Shown here: positions 1 through 10,359 of the stretch, piece by piece | How positions within the stretch are numbered: the stretch's first letter is position 1 | Layout: the number at the start of each line of letters is the position of its first letter | Assembly (NCBI GenBank): GCA_000151295.1 | Contig: GG745330.1 | Location: 337,225 to 401,224, forward strand | DNA from: Allomyces macrogynus ATCC 38327 | Taxonomy: Eukaryota; Blastocladiomycota; Blastocladiomycetes; Blastocladiales; Blastocladiaceae | Direction of reading: 5' to 3' | Length of the DNA: 64,000 nt | Notes under the pieces: generated by a model | Told to the model about the DNA's origin: nothing | The model's database searches: none | Seen by the model: only the letters and a program-made list of their open reading frames with translations | Position numbers and translations under genes: made by a program

Positions 1-72
1 GATGAAACGCGACCGCCGCGAGCGCCGCGCGCTTTTCTTCACGGTGCGCCATTTTGCGCGCGACCGCGTTCA

Positions 73-774
73 TCAAGTCAGCGGCGTGCGCGTGCGCGTG
101 CACTGGTGTGCCGATGCGCGGCGCGCGTGCATGGCGGCGGCCGGGTCCATGGGCGGGTAGGGCGGTGGGACGAGGCGATCGGCCATGCCGCCGTCTGAGG
201 GCGGTCCCCAAAGGACGGCCGAGGCCGATCCGCGACGCGCAGCGGCCGCGTTGGCGCCCGAGGGCGTGCCCCAGGTCATGCCGAGCGCCGACGTGGAGGG
301 CGGCGAGGTGGGCGATGCGCGGCGGGGCGAGGCCGACCGCGACCGCGACCGAGAACGCGAGCGGTGGCGAGTAGAAATGGGCTTGGATGCGGACGTGGGC
401 GACGCCGGGCGCGAAGTTGACGACGTGGGCGTGGCGCGCGGCGCGGCAGTTGGCTTGTCGGCCAGAGACGCCGAAGACTGTGGCTGTTGCGCCGGTGCGG
501 TGGTCACGGTGGTGGTCGAGGTCGTCATGCTGGTGCCCGTGCTCTTGGAGGTTGCGGTCGGGGCCGTCGCAGCCGAGTTGCTACCGCTGATCGGTGCCGC
601 AGCTGCGGCCGCAGCGGACGACGGCGGGACGACGGAGGTCGGATCGAGCTTCGCAGCGACGGCGGGCGTGCGGCGGACTGGCACCATCTTGGGCGGCGGT
701 ACAGCCTTGGCCTGTGGCGGGGGCGGCGCGGCGGCCACGGCCGCGTAGCTGTTGCGGCGCTGCGACGAGGCCAT
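73..774 (-). CDS. RS-rich low-complexity protein, N-terminal part (gene continues left)
   Basis: The reading frame starts at an ATG at 774 (MASSQRRNSYAAVA) and runs leftward for about 230 codons. It is rich in Ala, Pro, Ser and Thr, with a short alternating Arg-Ser block (RHRSRSRSRSRSASPRR) like those of splicing-associated RS proteins. It stops at 73, but a different frame between about 115 and 1 reads as convincing protein (ADLMNAVARKMAHREEKR), so the gene very probably continues out of the window after an intron or a frameshift near 115-175. I do not recognise the protein. The RS block suggests a nuclear or RNA-linked role, which is inference only. It is divergent from the TBC-TLDc gene at 1402, and the 627 bp between them would hold both promoters. 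Confidence 0.5.
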   Translation of the reverse strand: MASSQRRNSYAAVAAAPPPPQAKAVPPPKMVPVRRTPAVAAKLDPTSVVPPSSAAAAAAAPISGSNSAATAPTATSKSTGTSMTTSTTTVTTAPAQQPQSSASLADKPTAAPRATPTSSTSRPASPTSASKPISTRHRSRSRSRSRSASPRRASPTSPPSTSALGMTWGTPSGANAAAARRGSASAVLWGPPSDGGMADRLVPPPYPPMDPAAAMHARRASAHQCTRTRTPLT

Positions 775-1401
775 ATCGGCGCCTTGGTAGGCAGGCAATG
801 CGGGGAGCGGGGGGCGGGGGGGCGGCACGCGAGCGAGTGTGGAATTGTGGGGGAACGCGGTGACTTGACGAGATCAGCGGCTCTTGGTGCGGCGCGTGCA
901 GTGCGGCAAGTTGGCGGGCGAGCGGGGCGGGGCGGGACGCGCGCTGGCGTGGGGACTACTGCGCGGGGCGACGGCGCGACGCGTCGTGGAGGTCGACGGC
1001 CGACGTTGCGCTCGCACAGAGGAGATGGCTCGCACTTGGCAGCATCGGTCGTCGTGCACGAGAAAGCACCTCCAAAAACGCGATTTCGACGTGGGACGCG
1101 GTGCGCGCGAGAGCCACGTGCCCAGGCGTGACCGCGACGCTTCGCGAGCCCACCGGCACATGTCACGTCAGGATCACGGTTGACGACCTCATCTTTACGT
1201 GATGCGCGACGGGCCCGTCGTCTCAGCTGGCAGCATCGCTCGTCAGCTTGATCTGCTCAACGACGACGACGACGCTGCGGTCGTCCTGGACCGGTCCCAC
1301 GCGGCAGCACTTCACGCAACAGCGACACGCACGCGCGCAACACGCACGCACCAATACGACACGTCCTTCACCCCATCTCAGCTATCGCCAGCCAGCCAGC
1401 C

Positions 1402-3144
1402 ATGCCCAACGTCGACCTCGTCGACACCAAGCGCTACGCGACGCAGCAGCCCGACCGCGCCACCTCCAAGGCCTGGGACGACGGCGGCCTCGAGCAGCTC
1501 TTTGACGCGCCCAACCTCGCCAAGACCAAGCTTAAGCAAATCGTGCGCAAAGGCGTGCCCGACGGTATTCGCTCGCTCGTCTGGCCCGAGTTTTTGAAAA
1601 TGCACGCCATGCCCTCCTACGACAAAAACTACGCCAAGGCCCTCTTCCGCGTGCACGGCCAGTCGCCGCCTGATCTCGTGCAGTCGTGCCCGCTCTTTGG
1701 CGGATCGCTCTTCCTCGACAAGCTGTGCCTGACCAACAAGGGCGCACTAACGGCTGCGCGCCTACTTTCCATCGTCGCCTACGACTACCCCAACATTGAC
1801 TTTTGCCCGTTTCTCCCCGCCCTCGTCGCGCTCCTCCTGCACCACGTGCAGCCCGACGACGCGCTCGGCACCGTCAACCTCATGCTGCGCCGGCAACTCG
1901 CGAATCCGGCGCAATGGGCCTATTTCCCAACCTACAAGCGCGACATTAAGGCCTTCAACTACGCCTTTTCCACGGTCGTGCAGCGCCAGCTCCCCAAACT
2001 CTGGACGCACCTCGAGCGACTCAACGCGACCAATCACCCGCTCTGGGCACGCTGGTTCTGCGACCTCTTCATTGGCATTTTCGACCTCGACGTAATCTTC
2101 CACGTGCTCGACTCGTTCTTGATTGAGGGGTACAAGGTGTTGTTCCGGTACGCGCTCGCCCTGCTCGACCTCAAGCAACGCGACGCGCTCGCCTGTACCG
2201 ACTGGGACGAGTTGCGCACCAAGTTCACGCTCGGGCAAGGTGCCGCCATCACCCCGGCCGACTTGACGGCCAAGGCCTTTTCCTACCACTTCCCGCGCGC
2301 GGCACTTCACGCCGCGCGGCAGGCGCACCACGCGGCCAAGCAAGAGCACCGCGAAGGCTCCCTCCCGGACCTACACGACGCGTCGAGTTCCGCGTTCGTG
2401 GGCAGAGCCGGCCGCCCGCGTCTATTCCATGCCGACGCGTCGGCGTTCATGCAAGAGCAGGACTGGACCGCCGTCTGGTCAATGATCCCGCCGCGGTTCC
2501 GCACGCACGGGCTGGAACTGGCGTTCACGACGCGCAAGCACGGTCGCGCGCTAGCAACCCTCTACGACCTGTGCCGCGAGCGCGAACCATCGCTGCTGGT
2601 CGTCGAAACCATGGACGGTTACGTGCTGGGTGCGTACTGCCCCGTTTCGTGGCCACTGTCGTCGGCCGGATTCCACCAGTTTTTCGGGAACGGTGAAACG
2701 TTTGTTTTTGCACTGCAGCCAGGCCCGCCCATGATGTGGCCGTGGGTGCACGCGCAGGGGACCGGGGTCACGCCCGCGTCGAGCCGGCGCGCGAGCGAGG
2801 TCGAGTTTACGAAGGCGGATAATACCGAGTCGTTCATGTATGCCGGAGTCAAAGAGTTGATTGTGGGTGGGGGCGGGTACGTTGATTCTTGTCCACCCGT
2901 TTTGACACGGCAGATTGGATACTGATGGTGTGCTGGACGAAGCAATGGCCAAGCGATCTGGATCTCGGCCGACCTGACGCGCGGCTCGACCACCCCGTGC
3001 GCAACCTTCCGCAACCCGCCGCTGTGCCCGACACCCAAGTTTGAAATCAGCGTGCTTGAAGTCTACTCGTTCCGGCAAGACGAACCCGGCGCGCTGCCCA
3101 GCACGGCACCGCCGAGCCCGGGCGGTGACGACGACGACTTGTGA
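1402..3144 (+). CDS. TBC-TLDc domain protein (TBC1D24/Skywalker type)
   Basis: Two exons, 1402-2876 and 2943-3144, give 558 aa. The 66-bp intron starts GTACGT, carries TACTGAT near its end and finishes AAG. Splicing restores the TLDc motif from GGGG into AIWISADL, which the unspliced frame loses. The TBC domain spans roughly residues 45-270 (RKGVPDGIRSLVWPEF, then an all-helical stretch). The TLDc domain spans about 330-540 (LYDLCREREPSLLVVETMDG, FVFALQP, the Gly-rich turn, FEISVLEVYSF). This order is that of TBC1D24/Skywalker, membrane-trafficking proteins of the Rab-GAP family; TLDc proteins are also linked to V-ATPase and oxidative-stress responses. I do not see the canonical IxxDxxR arginine-finger motif, so GAP activity is uncertain. 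The C-terminus is a short acidic tail. Confidence 0.85.
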
Positions 3145-3159
3145 TCGCGAGGGAGGACT

Positions 3160-3178
3160 GGGGGGGGGGGGGGGGGGG
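3160..3178. repeat. G19 homopolymer
   Basis: An uninterrupted run of 19 G lies 15 bp after the stop codon of the TBC-TLDc gene. It is one of seven G/C tracts of at least 13 bases in this window. Confidence 0.95.
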
Positions 3179-3389
3179 AAATGACAGATTTCGATCGAAT
3201 ACCAGTTCCTTGTTGGTGTCACCTATCGTTTCCGCATATGGTCATGGTCGACGGCCTGGCGTCGGCATGTGCGGCCATGATGAGCAATGACGAGCGGGAA
3301 TGCGATCAAATAACTGAACCAAGAAATATGTACAAACCTGACGGTGCGCCAGCAGTGGCCAACCGACACAAATCACTCAGCTGCACATG

Positions 3390-3680
3390 GTTTCAGAAAC
3401 GCAAAGGGAACAGGAATCGAGAAGGCAAGGAAAGACGGGAATCGAAAGAGCAAGGGAACGGAAATCGGAAACGCAAGGCAAAATGGGAATTGAAAGAGCA
3501 AGGAACCGGAAACCAGGATTCGGGAATCACACAAACAAAGAGCAGAACTTTGGACAAGGTCAGGGTCATCGAGAAAGGGAAAATGGTCGAGGAGGGGAGA
3601 AAACGGGAAGTTAGGCAACGTCGCAATCAGGAGCACGAGCTTGAACGAGTTCGAGAAATCACGGGCAGTCAAACGCAGAG
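3390..3680. repeat. Purine-rich imperfect tandem repeats
   Basis: The + strand is almost all purine and repeats variants of GGGAATCGAAAGAGCAAGGG at roughly 40-80 bp spacing (copies near 3440 and 3487, with weaker ones around). No coding frame is convincing across it. It lies between the TBC-TLDc gene and the 3' end of the disrupted membrane-protein gene. Confidence 0.6.
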
Positions 3681-3726
3681 CAAAACGGGAACAGGCGCCA
3701 GAACGCCGACAAGCAAAGCGCAGCTC

Positions 3727-4434
3727 TCAATCACTTGTCGTGCGCCAATGCATTTCACGGGCGCGGAACGTGCGCGGCAATGTACCGCCCGAGCGCCGGA
3801 TCAACGCGCGCCATGCACACCGCCGCGCGTCGGCCTCAATCGCCGGCACAATGACCGCATCGCGCGCCATTATGTCGAATCCGGTCCGGTCGATGCCCTC
3901 GACCTGGCCCATGTCGAACCGGCGCAACTGGTCGCACGCCCACTCGACAAACGTGAGCAAGTCGACGGCGCCCTTGGTGCCCGCCGCGTCCTTGCGCGCG
4001 CACTTGCCCTTGATGCCCATCGGCTCGGTGATCAGGTCCTTGAGGTAGAGCGTCTCCGACTTGTCCGTCTTCTTCTCCTCACCGTCATCCTCCTCGCGCT
4101 CCATCAACTTCGCGCCCTTCCGTGTGGGCCACGTCCTGTTTGACGGCCTTCTTTTCTTTCTTTTCCTTCATTTTTCCTCCGCCTGCTCCACATTCCAGTT
4201 GCGCACGACCGGCTCCTTGGCCTTGATGGCCACCACATCAAACATCGAGTCGGCGCGGCGCATCGCCACGGGAAATTGCGCGCCCTCGAGCTGCAGTGAC
4301 GACTCGTCGGAGGTAACGAGCGTGACTAACGAAATGACGCCAGCAACGACCATGGCGCGCATGAGCGCAGCGAGTGCAGCAACAACGAGCATTGTAACAA
4401 ACACGCAGAAAATAATGGAAGCGAGCAGAAGCAT
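3727..4434 (-). pseudogene. Hypothetical membrane-anchored protein, disrupted by an in-frame TGA
   Basis: From an ATG at 4434 the frame encodes a strong N-terminal hydrophobic segment (MLLLASIIFCVFVTMLVVAA, continuing to about residue 35) and a soluble region ending NVEQAEEK at a TGA at 4168-4170. The same frame resumes directly and reads on to 3727 as plausible protein (KSETLYLKDLITEP, then VDLLTFVEWACDQLRRFD). The stop lies in an A-rich tract (GGAAAAATGAAGGAAAAG), so the break may be a sequencing indel, a small unrecognised intron or a true lesion. An adjacent frame also reads plausibly for about 28 codons there. No family is recognised. The upstream CAG tract at 4557 would lie in its leader. 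Confidence 0.4.
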
Positions 4435-4555
4435 CGTGATGAAAGCGTGATGAAAGCGAGCACGTTGAGCGCTTGGTTGTTTTTCGAGTAGTTGGGTTGG
4501 CTTGGTTGGTTGGTTGGCTTCGTTGATGATGCGTTGGGCACTTGGAGTGCGCAAC

Positions 4556-4556
<1 letters not shown>

Positions 4557-4589
<33 letters not shown>
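4557..4589. repeat. (CAG)11 microsatellite
   Basis: Eleven perfect CAG units. They sit upstream of the ATG at 4434 of the minus-strand membrane-protein gene, so they are most likely in its leader or promoter rather than coding. Confidence 0.9.
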
Positions 4590-4590
<1 letters not shown>

Positions 4591-4599
4591 GGCGGGTTG

Positions 4600-5340
4600 G
4601 GTAACAGTGAAGTTGTCCGAGAGAGCGATTTCGCAGAATGTGGACGTCGAGCGTTGTTGGGATGGCAACTGACGGGGCCAAAATGGGACAAATACTCGAA
4701 GGTCGAGTTGCAAATCGCAAGGAGAGAGCGGGGGGTGCTGATGCGTTTTGGAGTTATGTCAGTTCATACAAAGCAGTCTTGTGTTGCCAATTTTCGATCA
4801 CCAGCAGCCTTGCTCTCTTGTCAGCAAGACAGAGGAGAACAAAAAGCACTTGATTTCGAGCTCATCGTTATCATTAGACGCCCACCGAGAGCGTACTGGC
4901 AGTGGCCGCCCATGCTGATGGATGGTCTGTCCATGTCTTGTGGATGCCATCAAGATGCCCCTCAATTGTTGGCCACTCACCCCATACTCAATGTTAAACC
5001 CCCACGATGTTTACCCCCCCCCCCCCCCACCCTAATTTTTAGATAGATTGGAACTATTTTTATAAAATTGCCAGGCAAATCGGCTTGGTGGTCTCTGAGA
5101 TTTGGTCACCACCAATCTCCTATCTATGCCACCTGGGTTTCCCACCACAGAGAGGTGTAGAATCGATGTGCACCATTAAGAGGACTTGAATGCGCTTTAT
5201 TTGAGGACAATCGAAGGTGAACTGAGTGAGAATATAAATCTGGCGCGAATGATTGATCAATGTGGTGTAATGTGTGCACAAGACATTTATTGCACCAACT
5301 GAATCTGAAAGTTACACCACATAGATCCAGTGCAACCAAT
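4600..5340. other. Intergenic stretch before the retroelement
   Basis: I see no gene here. It contains a C15 run at 5014-5028. The base composition drifts from GC-rich host DNA to AT-richer, CpG-poor sequence after about 5030, which may be the eroded left end of the retroelement. No LTR, primer-binding site or target-site duplication could be recognised. Confidence 0.5.
5014..5028. repeat. C15 homopolymer
   Basis: An uninterrupted run of 15 C next to the left edge of the CpG-poor retroelement region. Confidence 0.9.
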
Positions 5341-5358
5341 TGAACATGTACAAGGTGT

Positions 5359-5910
5359 GTGGAACACTGGGTTGCCTTCATGCGTGCACACAAGCAAGGC
5401 AAAATGGCCATTGGCGACAGTCACTTGAACCTGCTCTCAGAGGACCAGAACCTGCATTGGTCATTCATGGAGCAGGGGTACACTCAAGCCATCAACATTT
5501 GGGGCGTTCTCCAGCTCTTGAATGGATTCAACGCGCTGGTGGTGCAGGACCGTGTGCAGGACAATCATATGCAGGTTGACGCTTTGCATGGGTGCCATGG
5601 CCATGGTGTTTGTGGCCAGGGTCATAACTGTTGTGGCCAGAATGGCAACCAAGGTGGTTGTGACGGCCATGGCTGTCATGACCACCAGGGCAACAAGGAC
5701 AAGGTTGAAACATGCCACTGTTATCAGTGTGACAAGGTGGGCCATTTGCCCTGTGATTGCCTGCACCAGCCAAAGGCGAATGTCACTGTTTTTAATCATC
5801 AACACAACTGCCATTTTGATTGCTCTTCTTGCTCTGGTCAGGTCGTCCCCATTGGTGACACGAGTCCAATTTTTATTTATATGGATGTGGACAACAGCAG
5901 CACAACATGA
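5359..5910 (+). pseudogene. gag remnant with CCHC zinc knuckle
   Basis: About 180 codons remain open. A stretch rich in His, Gly and Cys leads to a CCHC zinc knuckle (CYQCDKVGHLPCDC, pattern CX2CX4HX4C) near 5715-5760, the nucleic-acid-binding signature of retroviral-type Gag nucleocapsids. The N-terminal capsid part is short or missing. Confidence 0.75.
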
Positions 5911-6079
5911 CCTTTGTGTGTTGCAGTTGATGTTGAGGTGGGCATCACACAGGAGCCGCTCATTGTTGTGCCAATGGACGCTGCTAATGGGCGCATCAAC
6001 CCTACAGTGTGGTGGCCAAGGAGGACCTTGAGGGCTTAGCACCTGGTACCACCCAGCCATATGCATACAACATGGTGCT

Positions 6080-6295
6080 GTGGCGGTTGAGGAGCTGCAC
6101 AAGGTACACACTTGGTCAACAAAATGCAAAAGCAGTCAACACAAGAAAAAGTTGCTGCAGGAACATGACATAGTGGTCATGGTTGACTTGGGCGCCTCAC
6201 ACAACATCACACAGAGTGATGTTGTGGAGCATGTGGGTGTGCAAATCGTGAGCAATGGTTGGTTGCGTGTCTTGGGTTTCAATGGCGTCTCATGA
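6080..6295 (+). pseudogene. Retroelement aspartic protease remnant
   Basis: The active-site loop reads VDLGASHN where the family has D-S/T-G-A. The Ser is replaced by Leu through TTG, which is the expected product of C-to-T change in a TCG codon. The open stretch ends in TGA at 6293-6295. Confidence 0.7.
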
Positions 6296-6547
6296 TGCAT
6301 GCAACACACATGGGCAGAGCTGTGGGTTGGGGTTGTGGGCACTGCCACAGCCAAATGGTGCCTGGTACTCAACAACATCACATGGGAGGTAATATTGGGC
6401 CAGCAATGGTTGCACAAGTGCAACCCACAGCTCTAGTGGTCATTGGGCGTGCTGTCATTCAATGGCAGCATTGAGGAGCTGCACATACAGCTGGACACAC
6501 TGTTGTGACATAGGCTGATCCAACTGAGCAAGGGCTCACTGTTTGCA

Positions 6548-7108
6548 TTGCCAGTTCTGTGTGCCAAAGAAGGACAGGTTTGTGTGTGCATGGATTCCCA
6601 TGCACTGAACAAGATCATGTTGTGCAACACATACCTGCTGCTGTGTACTGAGACGCTCTCCTGCATGCTGCACAGCACATGCTACTTCTTGAAGCTTGAC
6701 CTCATCAGCAGGTACCACCAGGTGCAAATGGACAAGTCAGATGTGCACAAGACAGTGTTTGTCACACACTACAGGACGTTTGAGTGGCAGGGTCTCAGTT
6801 TCAGCTTGTGCAACACACTGTTGACATTCATGTGCATCATGAATCAGGTCTTTGATCTGTTCCTCAACAGCTTTGTCCATGTGTTCCTTGACAATATCCT
6901 CATGTACTCAAAGACCAAGCATCACGCCCATCAGGTGCTCAAAGTGCTATGCAAGAACAAGTTTCATGTCAAGCCAAGCAAGTGCAAGTTTTTCAAGGAG
7001 TGGGTCAAGTACCTTGGCTATTTTGTGGACCATGACAGAATGCATGTTGACCCAGCCAAGGTCATGGCAGTGTGCAGGTTCATTGGGCTCACCAACTATT
7101 ACACATGA
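6548..7108 (+). pseudogene. Reverse transcriptase remnant
   Basis: Recognisable blocks include KLDLISRYHQVQM, FVTHYRTFEWQGLSF and the catalytic box region VFLDNILMYSK. The second catalytic aspartate of the Y-X-D-D box is Asn (GAC AAT), explained by GACGAT to GACAAT, a CpG to CpA change. The frame ends at a TGA in TACACATGATTTGTC, where the family has an Arg (CGA to TGA). Confidence 0.85.
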
Positions 7109-7640
7109 TTTGTCAATGGATTTGCCAAGCTTGTGTACCCACTGACAGATTTGCTTGCTGACAATGTCATGTACAAATGGTTGGCCATGGCTGATGTGGC
7201 ATTCCAAGTGCTCAAGGATGCACTGTCATCAGCGCCGGTGCTGGTGCTGCCCAATGAGGGCATCAAATTCTAGATCATGACCAACACAAGTGGGTTTGCT
7301 GTCAGTGTGGTACTTCAGCAGAATGGGCGTCTGATTGAGTATTTCAGTCACAAGTTGAAGCCATTGGAATGCATTTACCCAGTCCACAAGTTGCTAGCAA
7401 TCATCAATACATTGAATTGGTGGCACATGTACATACACAGCAAGTTAGTGTGGTGCAGCTCAGACCACTGCATCCTCAAGTACTTCATGACATAGCACAA
7501 GCTCAACAGACAGCAAGCATGGTGGCTGTATTGCTTGCCTAATACACTCTGGAAATCAGGTACAAGAAGGGCAAGTGCATGCCACATGCTGATATGCTGT
7601 CATGGTGGCCTGATTTGCGACTGGATGGGTTGCTGCTTGC
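7109..7640 (+). pseudogene. RNase H remnant
   Basis: The frame continues past the TGA with FVNGFAKLVYPLTDLL, the connection region, then the RNase H start MTNTSGFAVSVVLQQ, where the family has T-D-A-S. Both changes, D to N and A to T, are CpG to CpA across codon boundaries. SHKLKPLECIYPVHKLLAII and a later LNRQQAWW block (family LNRRQARW) follow, with further stops at 7273 and 7493. Confidence 0.8.
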
Positions 7641-8343
7641 TGATTCATGTTGCAGCACAGTGCAAAGTTCCAAACTGTGACTGAGCAAGGCACACTGTCA
7701 CGCCATGGCACATCCCTTGGGCCATGACTACAGGTCACGTGGCAGCAGGTGATGACCCTGCAATGGTGGCAGGCTGTGTCTTAAGCAGGGCGTTCCCACA
7801 CCCCCAATGAATACAATAGGTTGCTATTGTGCAACTTCAATGTGCCATACACATTGCTAGTGCACAGTGCTGACAGTGCATGGTACTGCTGTACAAAGGC
7901 AACAACAGGAAATTCGCAGTTCTGCAGGTATGGCAGTTATGTGGACAGGATGAAACCACGTCAATTGCAGTTGAGGGTGAGGGTGCACAGGAACCTGCCA
8001 AGGATCTCATGCAAGAGGTTCAACCAGAAGTTGAGCTGGGCATGATGCAGCACTTTGTTGCCATGACAGTGGCAGATCAACAGTTGCACACAATGCTTGA
8101 GCAGCTGCCCATGGGGTACATTGCTGATGATGGGACCCTGTTCATGCTTGTGGAGGTCAGTGGCAAGGTGCAATGGGTGCCACTGTGGACACATCACTGA
8201 CTGGGATCAAGTCAGGCCTGGGGGATGGGGGTTTGCTTTGACGTCATCTGTGGCAAATATACTTGTTCTGTTGTGTGCTGTGTGCTGGAGTTGCTGCCTT
8301 CTGCCTCCCAAATTGACTCTTGTCCCAACACAGCATTCTGACG

Positions 8344-8545
8344 CCTGCTAGGCGAGCAAGGTCAGACTGATTGGGCAAAAGCACCACACACATGTCCAAA
8401 GGGGCCACAATCATGTCCACATTGTTGTTCAAGCAAATCACAAACTGATCAAATGCACCTGCTAGACTAGTGAAGTCAGACTGACTGGGCAAAAGCACCT
8501 TGTGCACATTTAAAGGGGCCACAATTGCATCTGTGTTGTTGTGGA
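8344..8545. repeat. Two direct repeats of 114-bp period inside the retroelement
   Basis: Two copies of a segment with CAGACTGAYTGGGCAAAAGC and AGGGGCCACAAT lie 114 bp apart (the second motif starts at about 8400 and 8514). The period is 38 codons, and on the minus strand both copies stay open in one frame (VAPL, then VLLP, QSD and LAG in each). The block lies between RNase H and integrase, a position where this element family has no known repeat. Confidence 0.75.
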
Positions 8546-8879
8546 CCTCCCTTGGTGTGGGCACCAGCTCTTATGGCCCAGTCTGCCTTACCCACTTACT
8601 GGACAAAGAAACTGACAGAAACAGCACAAAAGCTCACAAAACCAACAAAAGGTCACAAAGCACAAAGAAAACCAAGGAAGATTGCATGAGGTGCAAAACA
8701 GAAAATGGTGGAAATGGAAGCCACAGGGGACAAGGTGGATCCCACTTTGATCACAGTCCCAGAAACTGGAAACCGCATGTGAACCAAGAGTGACCATGTC
8801 ACAACCACACCACTTATCCCAAACAACTGCAAGCTGTGCACCTTGTGACTGTCCAAGGCCCATGACATGCCACTCACTG

Positions 8880-9510
8880 AGCACATGGGTGCACACCACA
8901 GTCTTGACCTGCTGTGTCAGTGGTGTTACTGGCACAGTATGGCGGCTGACATTGAGGCCTCTGTGCAGACGTGTGTGAGCTGCCAGGCCAATAAACCCAA
9001 GATTGGCAAGACTGACAGCCCACTGCAACCACTACCCATACTGGATCAGCTGTGGGGCCACATCAACATCTACCTGATCAGCAAGCTTCAGACAGGGAGG
9101 GTGGAAAGGACGCCACTGTCACACTCATGTGCATGCTGACAAAGTGGCTGCATGTGATCCCAACAGTCATGACAACAGATGCTGAGGGGCTTGCATGCTT
9201 GTACATCTGGGACACCTTACCCAACTTCAGCTTGCCTGACTGCATCATGAGCAACTGTGACCCATGGTTCATGTTAGCAATTTGGGAGGTGCTATGGTGG
9301 CATTTGGGCACACAGTTAGCAATGTTGACAGCATACCATCCACAGACTGACAGCCAGGCTGAAGTCACAAATTGCATAGTGCAGTCAATGCTACAGCATT
9401 TCATCAAAGTGCAGCACACCAACTGGCTGATGTACCTGCTATTCATTAAGTTCACCTGCAACAACTTGTGTGCCAGGCCAACAGGCATGTCACTGTTTGA
9501 GTTGTGAGGC
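8880..9510 (+). pseudogene. Integrase remnant (zinc finger and core)
   Basis: The H2C2 region is visible (CVSCQANKPKIGKTDSPLQ) and is followed by the core with LTKWLHVIP, IMSNCDPWF and YHPQTDSQAEVTN. The family motif at the second catalytic Asp is S-D-R-D-P-R-F. Here D to N, R to C and R to W are all single CpG transitions. The last catalytic acid (QAE) is kept. The frame changes between the zinc finger and core and ends with TGA after GMSLFEL. Confidence 0.85.
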
Positions 9511-9630
9511 ATTGTGCCAAGCAGACCAGTCAAGATCATGCTATTCAACAATAAACTGGTACCACAGCTTGAGCATGTGGCAGAGCAGCTAGATGCAGTG
9601 ATGCAGGATATGCAGGTTAGCCTGGATTGA

Positions 9631-9915
9631 TTGTGTGTGGCCATGGTGGCACAGGTCAATCAGCACCACAGGCACATCAAGTACCTCATTAGTGCCAACA
9701 TGTGGATTTCAACCAAGAACATCACAGTGCACATGGTGTCAGACATGGAGCTCATGCCATGCAAGCTGCTACCCAAGTTCATTGGGCTGTTCAATGTTGA
9801 GGTTGTGGTTGGTGGCAGTTGTGCATGCAGGATGGGGTTGCTGGCCAGGTACAAGGTGCACCTGATGTTCCATGTTGAGCTGCTGAAACTGTACCATGAG
9901 CTGGACTTGGTGTGA
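9631..9915 (+). pseudogene. Integrase C-terminal region remnant
   Basis: About 94 codons match the C-terminal integrase block of Ty3/gypsy elements (KLLPKFIGLFNVEVVVGGS, then LLARYKVHLMFHVELLKLYH). Just downstream, around 10038-10120, YLIKWWQ is followed, in another frame, by an acidic segment that could be a decayed chromodomain, as in chromoviruses. That last point is a low-confidence inference. Confidence 0.75.
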
Positions 9916-10359
9916 CTTCTGGGTTGGCCATACACAGGCAACAATGGCACAGACAGTGAACATGGGTGGGCACTGGTGATGGCCAATGAGCCCAAGTGCA
10001 TGCTGTGTGGGGGCAAAATGGGCTGATGTGGTGAGGGCAACATGTTGTACTTGATCAAATGGTGGCAGTGTGCAATCAAAGAGAGCAGGCTGGGGACTTG
10101 CAAGAAGATGTGGACACAGTCATAAACTGGTGCAAGTACTGCATGCAGATGCTGGGCGTGCAGGTGCTGTCAGGTGTCAAGGCCAGCAAGCTGGTGGCAA
10201 TGGTGTTGCGGTTGCTGCAGTAGTGGTTGGTGTGGTTGAGTGCAAGATTGATAAGTACCTGACACATTGCACGCCTCAGATGGGCAGGGAGGGAGCTGTT
10301 GGTACATGTAAGTGTCCCCCACTTGTGCCCTGCCAACACATGGTCCTCAATTAGACGCA

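Noticed and set aside
3181..4143. 320-codon plus-strand frame over the purine repeats
   Set aside because: It is repeat-derived Lys/Glu/Arg/Gln sequence and then the antisense of the disrupted membrane-protein gene.
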